In this document: positions 21,938 to 29,368 of the stretch, piece by piece | Position numbering within the stretch: position 1 is the stretch's first letter | Layout: every line of letters begins with the position of its first letter | Origin: a virus | Direction: 5' to 3' (one strand) | DNA: 33,023 nucleotides | IMG/VR virus record: IMGVR_UViG_3300044970_002357 | Span: 1 to 33,023 of that record | The notes under the pieces: generated by a model | What the model saw: only the letters and a program-made list of their open reading frames with translations | Database searches by the model: none | What the model was told of the DNA's origin: nothing | Translations under genes and position numbers: made by a program

Positions 21938-22822
21938 ATGGCCACCAATACCATCGCCGGAGTAAACCTCGCGGCTATCGCTCAAGAAAGCCTCCCCTAC
22001 GCGTCCAGCGTCTTTGCTCCCCTCGCGGCGTTCACGACAGATTTTTCTGCGGACATCGCTGCAAACGGCGCATCCGTGACGACCCGCATTCCAACCCGCC
22101 CTACGGCGGTTGACCTTTCGAGCGGGTACACGCAGCAGGACACGGCAATGACCGCTAAGACCATCACCCTTAACCAATTCCCGGGTTTTGTGTGGGGCTT
22201 TAACGACCTCGAGCGTTCCAAAAGCGCAATCAACCTCAACGACTTGTTTATCCGGCCCGCGCTGGAAGCTGTTGGGCAGGCGGTATTTGATTACATCTGG
22301 AACCTTGTCGTCGTTGGAAATTTTGCCACATCGACAACGATCACCGCGGCAAACTTTGATCGCGACGACCTTGCGGACATTGCTGCCACGTTGACCGCCA
22401 CCAAAAAGGCGCCCAAATCCGGCCGCAGTTTGCTCGTCAACCCGACCTACTACGCGTCGCTAGTCAAAACCCTAAACAGCGCGGAAATCCCCGGCATCAC
22501 GGCCCAAAAAACCGAAGGCGTCGTTCCTCGCGTTGCCGGGTTTGACGTCTACGAGACGGACCTCGCCGACGCGAACGCCGCGAACCTGCAGGGGTTTGCC
22601 GCTCACAAGTCTTCGCTGATCGTTGCGGCGCGCAGCGTCGACAGCACCGGGTTTGCCGAGTCCGGCGGTGAGATTGCCGACGTGGTTGTCCCCGGCCTCA
22701 ACCTGCCGCTTCAATGGAGGCGTTGGTACAACCAGGACGAAGGCGTCCTCAAGTACTCCCTCAGCGTCCTTTACGGGGCTTCCGCTGGCACCGACACCGG
22801 CGTCCGCATCGTTAGCGCCTAG
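21938..22822 (+). CDS. Major capsid protein, 294 aa
   Basis: It lies directly behind protease and scaffold and ahead of a strong terminator. Features include an N-terminal region GVNLAAIAQESLPYASSVFA, VTTRIPTRPTAVDLSSGYTQ, a spine-helix-like stretch (INLNDLFIRPALEAVGQAVF) and a C-terminal DEGVLKYSLSVLYGASAGTD with GVRIVSA. This suits an HK97-fold coat protein of the P22/lambda-E type. The leader (CACCCACTAAACCAATACC) has no SD despite the high expression expected. Confidence 0.8.
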   Translation: MATNTIAGVNLAAIAQESLPYASSVFAPLAAFTTDFSADIAANGASVTTRIPTRPTAVDLSSGYTQQDTAMTAKTITLNQFPGFVWGFNDLERSKSAINLNDLFIRPALEAVGQAVFDYIWNLVVVGNFATSTTITAANFDRDDLADIAATLTATKKAPKSGRSLLVNPTYYASLVKTLNSAEIPGITAQKTEGVVPRVAGFDVYETDLADANAANLQGFAAHKSSLIVAARSVDSTGFAESGGEIADVVVPGLNLPLQWRRWYNQDEGVLKYSLSVLYGASAGTDTGVRIVSA

Positions 22823-22841
22823 TTTTGTCTGTTGATGTGTT

Positions 22842-22879
22842 CACCGCCGAGGGCCTCAAATCCTCGGCGGTGTTTTTTT
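22842..22879 (+). terminator. Intrinsic terminator after the capsid gene
   Basis: CACCGCCGAGG (22842-22852) pairs perfectly with CCTCGGCGGTG (22862-22872) around a 9-nt loop and is followed by seven T (22873-22879). It would stop part of the transcripts and so keep capsid mRNA above that of the downstream connector genes. Confidence 0.9.
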
Positions 22880-22918
22880 GATGCATCTCGCCGCGCGTTT
22901 CGTAAGTTCCGAATTGAA

Positions 22919-23137
22919 ATGACGAAACTTGCAATTGTCACGCACCGGACGGGCCTGCGGCCTGATGTTGTTTTTCATGGAACGCCGGATGAAGCCGTGC
23001 GGTTTTACAAGGACTTCTCAACGCCCGGCGAAGTGTGCCTCTTCGTCTGCCGGTCTGCTGAGCGGACAAAGAAGCTGAAAGCTGCGGAACCAGACGCAGA
23101 AGCAACGGCGCCCCGTGCGCGCAAACGAGTGCTTTGA
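22919..23137 (+). CDS. Small head-region protein, 72 aa
   Basis: The ATG at 22919 is chosen because the in-frame start at 22832 would run through the terminator. The product MTKLAIVTHRTGLRPDVVFH, then AVRFYKDFSTPGEVCLFVCR, ends in a basic tail (RARKRVL). It resembles small proteins found between capsid and connector genes in some phages; the function is unknown. Its stop overlaps the next ATG. Confidence 0.65.
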   Translation: MTKLAIVTHRTGLRPDVVFHGTPDEAVRFYKDFSTPGEVCLFVCRSAERTKKLKAAEPDAEATAPRARKRVL

Positions 23138-23436
23138 TGGGATTCCACGAAATCAACGCCCGCGCTGTGACGGACGCGATTGCCTACATGGGCCAATCGT
23201 TCACTTTCCGCGGCACCGTTTATCGTGCGATCATCAACGAGTTAGAAACCGACCCGGACCTCGACATCGGCGGCAACCGAGCAAACTACGTAATGGCAGT
23301 CTACGTGCGCAAAACGGGGTTTCCGGCGCCAACCGTTGGCGAGCTGGTGACGGTTAACGGCACCGCGCTACGCATCGCAACGATCCAGTCGGACGTGATT
23401 TCCTACACGCTCAACCTGGAGCACCCAACGCAATGA
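23137..23436 (+). CDS. Head-tail connector candidate, 99 aa
   Basis: The ATG shares a base with the upstream stop (TGATG). The protein is beta-rich (SFTFRGTVYRAIINELETDP, VMAVYVRKTGFPAPTVGELV, TVNGTALRIATIQSD), a pattern fitting the stopper type of head-tail joining proteins (lambda gpFII or SPP1 gp16 class). The call rests on position between capsid and tail terminator as much as on sequence. It overlaps the next gene by ATGA. Confidence 0.65.
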   Translation: MGFHEINARAVTDAIAYMGQSFTFRGTVYRAIINELETDPDLDIGGNRANYVMAVYVRKTGFPAPTVGELVTVNGTALRIATIQSDVISYTLNLEHPTQ

Positions 23437-23813
23437 TCGATCAGTTTTTAGTGAGCGCAATCGGCGACGCGTTGGCTACCGAGTTTCCCGCGATGTACAT
23501 CGGCCGACAACACACAGCGGATGAAATGCAGTTGCCGGCAATACTGTTAAAAATTGAAGCCGAGAGCGTGCTTGGAAGCCCGTTGTACCGGGGGACACTC
23601 GAGGTTGCGCTGGTGGCTGCGAGCAGCGACACAACAACCGCGCAGCAGGCCGCGTGGGCTCAAGAGATCGACACGGTGATCCGCGAGTTGGAAATCTCAA
23701 CGGCCACGGTTGCGCTTTTTGGCGTTGTTGCGACCAGCACGCAGCCAAGCGTCAACAACAACCAATTCGTGACGACGATGAACTACACCGTCGGCTTCGG
23801 GCCGCCGGCTTGA
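23433..23813 (+). CDS. Tail terminator / minor tail protein candidate, 126 aa
   Basis: The protein reads MIDQFLVSAIGDALATEFPA at the N-terminus, then a beta pair around LGSPLYRGTLEVALVAASSD, a helix TTAQQAAWAQEIDTVIRELE and a last strand FVTTMNYTVGFGPPA. This alpha-beta layout and the length are those of tail terminators (lambda gpU-like). Position just ahead of the tail-tube candidates fits. Confidence is moderate because no exact family signature is visible. Confidence 0.65.
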   Translation: MIDQFLVSAIGDALATEFPAMYIGRQHTADEMQLPAILLKIEAESVLGSPLYRGTLEVALVAASSDTTTAQQAAWAQEIDTVIRELEISTATVALFGVVATSTQPSVNNNQFVTTMNYTVGFGPPA

Positions 23814-23830
23814 CAAACCGCAAAAAACGT

Positions 23831-24139
23831 ATGCCTGCAACATTTGGAGTTACCGACACTTTTAACGGCACCGCCCCCTCCGGTGGCTACATGCAGGAAT
23901 CTTCCGAGGAGCAAAGTGTCGAGGTGGCGACAATCAAAAACGAAACCGGTGCAACCGTTGTCGCGCAACCAAAAGGCGTTGTGACTACGCGCGTCACAAT
24001 TCGGAGCAAGGGGGACGTGTCGATCGGGGCTATGCCGAGCATCGGCGCTTTTTCTGGGTTCAAGGTGACGAGCGCAAAAATTTCCGAATCAAACGACGAT
24101 TTCCGAACCGCAGAAATCACCGCGACTAAATACGAATAA
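23831..24139 (+). CDS. Tail tube-like protein 1, 102 aa
   Basis: The ATG at 23831 follows CAAACCGCAAAAAACGT with no SD. The sequence (GGYMQESSEEQSVEVATIKN, PKGVVTTRVTIRSKGDVSIG, SESNDDFRTAEITATKYE) is beta-rich. Its second half aligns with the next gene (VTTRVTIRSKGD...SNDDFRTAEI versus TTTFTVRGAGE...VNDDFEKFEY), so the two are tandem paralogs. A tail-tube role is inferred from position upstream of the chaperone pair and tape measure. Confidence 0.6.
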   Translation: MPATFGVTDTFNGTAPSGGYMQESSEEQSVEVATIKNETGATVVAQPKGVVTTRVTIRSKGDVSIGAMPSIGAFSGFKVTSAKISESNDDFRTAEITATKYE

Positions 24140-24151
24140 ACGGAGGACACT

Positions 24152-24466
24152 ATGCCAAGCGCGAACGGTTTTGGAATTTCCGCAATTTCGGGGACGCTTA
24201 TTGAGTCCGTCGAGATCTCTTACGAGTCCGAAGAAAAAATGCTGATGGACCGACTCGGTGAATTTAGCGAGGCGCGATTGATCGACACGACAACGACGTT
24301 CACGGTCCGCGGCGCGGGAGAAACGTCTGTAGCTATCGGCGGCACATCCGGCGCCCCAACTGGAGTAGATGGCAAGGTGGTTATTACCAGCGTCAAACGG
24401 ACGCAAGTGAATGACGACTTTGAAAAATTCGAGTACTCCGGCACGGCGTACCCGAACGCGAACTAG
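24152..24466 (+). CDS. Tail tube-like protein 2, 104 aa
   Basis: This gene has the strongest SD seen in the region (GGAGG, 6 nt before ATG), consistent with high expression as expected for the major tail tube protein. The product has IESVEISYESEEKMLMDRLG, TTTTFTVRGAGETSVAIGGT, and VVITSVKRTQVNDDFEKFEY. It is a diverged copy of the upstream gene. At about 100 residues it is short for a tube subunit, so the alternative is a tube-associated or decoration protein. Confidence 0.65.
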   Translation: MPSANGFGISAISGTLIESVEISYESEEKMLMDRLGEFSEARLIDTTTTFTVRGAGETSVAIGGTSGAPTGVDGKVVITSVKRTQVNDDFEKFEYSGTAYPNAN

Positions 24467-24476
24467 CGCGCACCAC

Positions 24477-24489
24477 GCCCGCGGCGGGC
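24477..24489 (+). terminator. Short GC hairpin behind tail-tube gene
   Basis: GCCCG (24477-24481) and CGGGC (24485-24489) pair around CGG. There is no T-run. It lies 11-23 nt after the stop of the gene at 24152 and may mark mRNA processing or weak termination; it may also be chance in GC-rich DNA. Confidence 0.3.
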
Positions 24490-24508
24490 AGAGCCGAAGA
24501 AATTTGAA

Positions 24509-24961
24509 ATGAAACTAGGACAAACTATTCAGTTTTTACGCGACAACGAAAACCCATTGCACTCTCGCAACACACGCACCGTCGCGGCCGCAGTGAGCTG
24601 CGGGTGCAAGCCCGCTGAAAAGGCGTACAGCTACACCGTCGAGGAAACAAAAAACGGGCTACAGCGCACCGTCACGTGGGTGATGGATGGCGACGCCAAA
24701 GCCGTTTTTGAGCCGGCGTTTGAACGCGAGGAACTGACTTTTTCCGAGGTCGCAAAACGTTTTGCAGACCGCGACTGGTGCGAGGCAAACGCCCATCACC
24801 CTATCGCGTACCTTCGCGCTTTTTCCGACAACTTGGCGCAGCTAACTGCGTTTGTGAAAGACCATAAACCAAGCGTGCTTATTCGTCGCGGAAACCGCGT
24901 GGCAACAATTGCGGCAGACGCAACCGATGAAATGAAAGCGAAGATCTTGGCAATGCTATGA
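24509..24961 (+). CDS. Hypothetical tail-region protein, 150 aa
   Basis: The protein starts MKLGQTIQFLRDNENPLHSR and contains KAYSYTVEETKNGLQRTVTW, FADRDWCEANAHHPIAYLRA and KPSVLIRRGNRVATI. There are cysteines at a CGCKP motif but no full zinc site. It overlaps the chaperone gene by ATGA and lies between tube and chaperone. I do not recognise the family; a tail assembly role is inferred from position. Confidence 0.65.
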   Translation: MKLGQTIQFLRDNENPLHSRNTRTVAAAVSCGCKPAEKAYSYTVEETKNGLQRTVTWVMDGDAKAVFEPAFEREELTFSEVAKRFADRDWCEANAHHPIAYLRAFSDNLAQLTAFVKDHKPSVLIRRGNRVATIAADATDEMKAKILAML

Positions 24962-25344
24962 GCACCGACGACGCATTTTTTGACGGGCCCGTAGATGTCG
25001 GAAATTTGAAGCTGCGACCGTTTTCGATAGGCAGTATGACTGCATGCCGGAAGCTTGGCTTGACGCTGTTCATGGGCGAGGGAGACAAACTTTCAGCCGA
25101 GGAAATGCAACGCCAGGTGGTGGCATTTGCTTGGGTCCAAAGCGCCCCGCTGGCGACCGTACAGCGCGCGCTGCGCGAGGGTAATGCAGACGAGTACACT
25201 GCGCGGTTTGAATTTGAGGTGATGCCGGGCGACCTCAAAGCGTTAGAGCGGGAAATCAATCGCATTTCCGAACTTGCGGCAGTGGCCGCGGTGGACACCG
25301 TCAGCCGGGAAACCGCCTCAGACCCGAACGAGCCGGGAAACTAA
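24958..25344 (+). CDS. Tail assembly chaperone (gpG-like), 128 aa
   Basis: This helical protein (NLKLRPFSIGSMTACRKLGL, MQRQVVAFAWVQSAPLATVQ, MPGDLKALEREINRISELAA) sits just before the tape measure, where lambda gpG lies. The last codons contain GGGAAAC directly before the stop TAA, a -1 slippery site that joins it to the next frame. The product should coat the tape measure and recruit tail tube subunits. Confidence 0.75.
   Translation: MSTDDAFFDGPVDVGNLKLRPFSIGSMTACRKLGLTLFMGEGDKLSAEEMQRQVVAFAWVQSAPLATVQRALREGNADEYTARFEFEVMPGDLKALEREINRISELAAVAAVDTVSRETASDPNEPGN
25335..25341 (+). other. -1 programmed frameshift site GGGAAAC
   Basis: In the chaperone frame the heptamer reads G GGA AAC, the X XXY YYZ form. 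The stop TAA follows at once (25342). Slippage by -1 continues as CTA ATA CCG CCC with no stop, leading into the frame that ends at 25571. A possible downstream pairing CCGGG (25334-25338) with CCCGG (25350-25354) is visible but would overlap the slippery site. Confidence 0.8.
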
Positions 25345-25571
25345 TACCGCCCGGCTGGAGTGCATCGATGGTTTACGCTGTCGCATCCAACACCGGCTGG
25401 GCGGAGGATTTTATTTTGTGGACGCTGCCGCTTTCGCGCGCGTTGCAGTACTGGCACGCCTGGCTCTACTCGCAAGGCGTGTGGACCGTTGCAAAGCGCC
25501 CGCCGGCCGCCGCTGAGTTTAACGCCGTGCAAGCTCGAATTGCCGCGCTTGACGCCGAGGCTGAATTATGA
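25341..25571 (+). CDS. Frameshift extension of tail chaperone (gpT-like), 76 codons added
   Basis: After the -1 shift at 25341 the frame reads LIPPGWSASMVYAVASNTGW, then AEDFILWTLPLSRALQYWHA, to AALDAEAEL. The fused product would be 204 residues, compared with 128 for the unshifted form. An ATG at 25368 could start an independent 67-residue product, but its position directly downstream in the -1 frame is that of the T part of lambda gpGT. The WAEDFILWTLPLSRAL segment is typical of such C-terminal extensions. Confidence 0.8.
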   Translation, partial: LIPPGWSASMVYAVASNTGWAEDFILWTLPLSRALQYWHAWLYSQGVWTVAKRPPAAAEFNAVQARIAALDAEAEL

Positions 25572-26284
25572 GCGACACGGTGAGCTTTAAAATGGACACG
25601 CGCACAATGTGGCGCGCCATTGACGAGCATCACCGCACTTTTCGGCGGTCATATGAGCACCTGTTTATGGTCGCGGCGAAAGGTGTCGCGGCAAAAGCCG
25701 TCCGCCTGACTCCGCCGTTTAAGTGGCAGCGCAACAGTGGAAACACTGAATCAGACAGAAACGCCCGCCAACGAGGCATCAGCAGCGTCGAAGTGGGTAT
25801 TTTGAAGCTGTTTACAACAGACGCTTCGGTTGCTGTCAAAAACGGTTTAGCGCAAAAACCGACAAAAACGAACATTCAAGCGAACTCCGCAATGTCGTTG
25901 ATGGCGTCGTACCATCAAGAGAAACGCAACCCTTCGGGACGTGTTCCGAAGTCACACAAACCGACAAAAGTCGTGACGCGGCAGGCGTTGAAAAAATACC
26001 TGTCGACTACAAAAAAACGCGTGGGCTACTTAGCAAGCGGATGGGTCCAAGGCGCGCAAACTGTGCAGGCGTCCGTCCCGTCGTGGGTCAAAAAACATGC
26101 GGGGCCCGGAAGCGCGGTTTTGCAAGTCACAGCAACCCGCCTTTATTTTCGCATGACGAATGCCGTCGGGTTCCCGACTAAAGATATGTTGATGGCAAGC
26201 CGGATCCCTGTCGCCGTGCGGCTCCAAGCGGCGGCAATGTTGCGACAGATCGTTTTCAAAACTAAAAGAAAGGTGGTCCTATGA
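25568..26284 (+). CDS. Tail completion / minor tail protein candidate, 238 aa
   Basis: The ATG overlaps the frameshift product's stop. The protein is strongly basic, with FMVAAKGVAAKAVRLTPPFK, YLSTTKKRVGYLASGWVQGA and VKKHAGPGSAVLQV. The pattern of an N-terminal helix, TPP, then GYLxSGW is like that of HK97 gp10-type completion proteins, but this one is longer and lies after the chaperones, which is unusual for that family. It overlaps the tape measure by ATGA. Confidence 0.6.
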   Translation: MSDTVSFKMDTRTMWRAIDEHHRTFRRSYEHLFMVAAKGVAAKAVRLTPPFKWQRNSGNTESDRNARQRGISSVEVGILKLFTTDASVAVKNGLAQKPTKTNIQANSAMSLMASYHQEKRNPSGRVPKSHKPTKVVTRQALKKYLSTTKKRVGYLASGWVQGAQTVQASVPSWVKKHAGPGSAVLQVTATRLYFRMTNAVGFPTKDMLMASRIPVAVRLQAAAMLRQIVFKTKRKVVL

Positions 26285-27906
26285 GCGCGACGGCAGTTCT
26301 TGATTTGAAAGTCGGCGGCTTCACTGCGGGGCTGGATGCCGTCAACAAAGGGTTGAAAGCAATCAGCTCAACGGCAGCGCAAACGGGCAGCCTGATGGGC
26401 TCGGCGCTGAGTAAAGGGGTCAGCGGCATTGCAGGGCTCGTTAAAGGGCTGTCTGTGGCAGGCGTTGGCGCGTTTGCTGGGCTCGGCGCGGGAATTTACG
26501 AAGCGATGAACCAGGGCGGCGAGCTGGTCGACCTGCAGGAACAGACGGGCGTGAGCATTGAGAAGCTAATGCAGTTGCGCGTGGCCTTTGAACAAGCCGG
26601 GCTTGGCGCCGAAGACGTGCAGCCGACAATTGCCAAACTGCAAAAAACCATTGTCGGGGCGCAGACTGGCAGCGAAGCCGCGCAAAAGGCTTTTGAGGCG
26701 CTAGGGCTGTCTGCAAATGATTTGGCGGAAACAACCGCAGACGAACAACTGCGGCTTGTCGGCGAGAGCATTGCCAGAATAGAAAACCCGGCGCTTAAGT
26801 CTGCGGTAGCGATGGAAGTGTTTGGCAAAAGCGGCGGGCGGATGCTGGCTTTTTTTGCAACTGGCGGGCTCGATGAGGCGGCTGCGGCTATTGGCCGGCA
26901 GAGCGAGTTGATGGCGAAGTACGCGGACACGTTCGACGCGATTACCGATTCTTTTGGCCTCTACCACACAAAGCTGCGCGGGTTTTTTGTCGGGATGGCC
27001 GCAGAACTGGCGCCGGTTTTGAAAATGGCGGCGGATTGGTTTAAGACTTTGGACATCACCGCGATTGGCGAAAGCGTCGGAAACGTAATTGCGTCCATCT
27101 ACGGCATCATCGAAAAGGGCAATTTGAGCGAGCTGATCAGCACCGCGCTTAAGATTGGGTTTGGAGACGGGATCAACTTTTTTTGGGCCGGAGTAAAAGG
27201 CGTTGGAGCTGCAGTGGCGGAACTTTTCCGCGGGTCCTTTGGAGGCATCACAGACTATTTCAAAGGCTTTGGCACTGTGTTGTTGGCGGTTGGCAAACAG
27301 TTTGCCGCGTTGATTTTAGAAGGAATTGGGACAATGCTTGTCAAACTGCGCGATTTGCCGGTAATTGGAGAAAAATTAGTGCAAGCCGGTTCTGAATTGC
27401 AGACTTCTGCGTTTCGGATGAACGCAGCCGGCACTTTAGACATGGTCAAAGGTGCAGATGAAATGACCGCTGCGTTGCCAACGCTTGACCAAGCCGGGCA
27501 ACGACTTGTCGCCAGTGGAAAAGCGTTTGCCGCGGAGTTTAAGCGCGCGGGTGGCACGCCGGTTATTGACCTCGCTGCGGAAAAGGAAAAGCTGCGCACG
27601 CTGATGGACGAAGGCCGCACCGAGGCCGAGCGAAAGCAGGCCGAACTGGGCGCGAAACCGCGCCAAGCGGAAGCCCCCGTTTTAGAGCGCGACATTTTGA
27701 GCGTCCTTGGCAAAAACGAGCCACCATCCCGCGCATCGCAAGTGTTTGGGATGTTCGGTAGCGTCGGCGGCGGCACCGTGCGTGGGAGCTTTCAGACTTT
27801 GGACCCAATGGTGGCGCAGCAAAAAACCTCAAACGCGCTGTTGAAACAAGTGGTCGAAAATACAAGCAAAGGCGCAACTTTAGCAAAACCGGCCTACCAA
27901 AATTGA
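26281..27906 (+). CDS. Tape measure protein, 541 aa
   Basis: The protein has an N-terminal TMP-like region (LDLKVGGFTAGLDAVNKGLK), hydrophobic glycine-alanine segments (about residues 49-76, GLSVAGVGAFAGLGAGIYEA), a conserved-looking VSIEKLMQLRVAFEQAGL and AVAMEVFGKSGGRMLAFF, and a charged helical C-terminus. It follows the frameshifting chaperone pair, as tape measures do. Using the usual 0.15 nm per residue, a tail of about 80 nm is expected. An SD (AGGTGG) precedes the ATG. Confidence 0.85.
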   Translation: MSATAVLDLKVGGFTAGLDAVNKGLKAISSTAAQTGSLMGSALSKGVSGIAGLVKGLSVAGVGAFAGLGAGIYEAMNQGGELVDLQEQTGVSIEKLMQLRVAFEQAGLGAEDVQPTIAKLQKTIVGAQTGSEAAQKAFEALGLSANDLAETTADEQLRLVGESIARIENPALKSAVAMEVFGKSGGRMLAFFATGGLDEAAAAIGRQSELMAKYADTFDAITDSFGLYHTKLRGFFVGMAAELAPVLKMAADWFKTLDITAIGESVGNVIASIYGIIEKGNLSELISTALKIGFGDGINFFWAGVKGVGAAVAELFRGSFGGITDYFKGFGTVLLAVGKQFAALILEGIGTMLVKLRDLPVIGEKLVQAGSELQTSAFRMNAAGTLDMVKGADEMTAALPTLDQAGQRLVASGKAFAAEFKRAGGTPVIDLAAEKEKLRTLMDEGRTEAERKQAELGAKPRQAEAPVLERDILSVLGKNEPPSRASQVFGMFGSVGGGTVRGSFQTLDPMVAQQKTSNALLKQVVENTSKGATLAKPAYQN

Positions 27907-27909
27907 CCT

Positions 27910-28623
27910 ATGGGGACGCTCATTTCCGAAGAAACAATTTACAACACGGAGGCGGCGACAAAGACGCTGCGGTTTACGTACCAGAGCCTTCAAAGCTTTG
28001 GAAATGAAGTGGATGGAATGGCGAATCAGACGTTTAAAATTTCAAACAACGTCTACGAGTACTCTGGCGAGCAGGTCTATTTCTGGAATAATTCGGGCGG
28101 CGGCCCCGGTGGCGGCGGAGGCACTGGCGAGACGCAGCTTTCCGTAAGCGGAGCAGCAACAGTGGACCCAATTGAAAGTCATCCGGCCTTTAACGACATC
28201 CCGGGAGGCAATGACGCGTGGGACGCCTGGAACCGATGGAAGGCAAACCCGCAAGACCCTAAAAATAAAAATCTTACAGTATCTGGGTTTACGGTGCTTA
28301 ACGACGACCTTGGCTATTTTGACCCGAGTAAATACGACACAAGCACAGTTTTTGGAACACTGTTTAAGCTCTACAGCCGAGGCACCAAAGAGTACTACGC
28401 GCCCAAAGTGGTGGTGCGCTTAACGCGGTTTGAGAACGCAGCGCCACCGCTGGAGCTTGTCGGCAAAATCAACGCGCCACCGATTGATCCGGGGGGAATG
28501 ACAAACTACCTACTGAACAACGCTGAGGGCCGATACACGCCGTCAACAGGGCTTTGGGAGAATACATACGAGTGGATTGGCAGCCGCGTAGGGTGGGACA
28601 CGGGGCTTTACGGAGGGACTTAA
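27910..28623 (+). CDS. Tail protein, 237 aa
   Basis: The protein is beta-rich with a glycine linker at about residues 64-72 (GGGPGGGGG). It starts MGTLISEETIYNTEAATKTL and ends with YEWIGSRVGWDTGLYGGT. There is no recognisable enzymatic motif. It is the first of three tail-tip genes behind the tape measure and occupies the place of a distal tail protein. No family was recognised with confidence. Confidence 0.6.
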   Translation: MGTLISEETIYNTEAATKTLRFTYQSLQSFGNEVDGMANQTFKISNNVYEYSGEQVYFWNNSGGGPGGGGGTGETQLSVSGAATVDPIESHPAFNDIPGGNDAWDAWNRWKANPQDPKNKNLTVSGFTVLNDDLGYFDPSKYDTSTVFGTLFKLYSRGTKEYYAPKVVVRLTRFENAAPPLELVGKINAPPIDPGGMTNYLLNNAEGRYTPSTGLWENTYEWIGSRVGWDTGLYGGT

Positions 28624-28624
28624 C

Positions 28625-29368
28625 ATGTTGCCTACAATTTCAGTTGGTGACCCCATCCGCGCGGTCCACCTACAACAAATCATCGCCGAAATCCGGCAAA
28701 ACGCTGTGCGGCCTGGAGTCGGGCTGCGGATGATCCAATCGAGCAACGGCACGATGCTCAGTGTCGACGAAACAGGGCGGCGCGGTGGCGGTGGTGGTGG
28801 AGAGGCAAGCGAGGAAATCAAATACACGCCGTTTCGCGTTGTGATTGGCTACCCAGAGGATCCGGCGTTCCCGGTTGTTCGGGTGCAGGGCGAGTCCTAT
28901 TTTTGCTCCATCGAAACCGGAGAGTTGATCACGATTGGCGGCGATTTGCCGCTTGGCGCAATTCTTGGCAGCGCGCAGGACAACGCAGACGACCCCGGGC
29001 AGTTTTCGCTCCCGGAAATTGGCGAATCAATCTGGCTTGAGTGCGACGTTGACGGCCTGACGATTGCCAGCGCAACGCTCAAAGAAGGTGACCCAACAGC
29101 CGAGGGGTGGACAAACTACCCGGACCCAATTGAAACCGCCGGGAATGACCCTTTCACGGTCATCAAAAGCCGGGTGCTGATCGCTCACGTTGTCGACGGC
29201 GAGGACCCGAGGCACGGCGACACGTACAGCGTCGGGACCGGAGAGACTCCCGAGAAACGGAAGGTGCTGCAGCAACTGCGGACGAACGTGGGCGCGCAGG
29301 TGCTCATGATGCGGGGCATTGCGGCTCCGGTGATTGTACCCTGGCACGGACCATTCATCATCGCATGA
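28625..29368 (+). CDS. Tail tip protein, 247 aa
   Basis: The gene starts 1 nt after its neighbour and overlaps the next by ATGA. An N-terminal helix (IRAVHLQQIIAEIRQNAVRP) and GVGLRMIQSSNGTMLSVDET lead to a poly-glycine linker (GRRGGGGGGE), followed by a beta-rich domain (FRVVIGYPEDPAFPVVRVQG to APVIVPWHGPFIIA). The N-terminal half resembles trimer-forming attachment segments of tail proteins. Its likely place is in the tail-tip or baseplate hub. Confidence 0.6.
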   Translation: MLPTISVGDPIRAVHLQQIIAEIRQNAVRPGVGLRMIQSSNGTMLSVDETGRRGGGGGGEASEEIKYTPFRVVIGYPEDPAFPVVRVQGESYFCSIETGELITIGGDLPLGAILGSAQDNADDPGQFSLPEIGESIWLECDVDGLTIASATLKEGDPTAEGWTNYPDPIETAGNDPFTVIKSRVLIAHVVDGEDPRHGDTYSVGTGETPEKRKVLQQLRTNVGAQVLMMRGIAAPVIVPWHGPFIIA

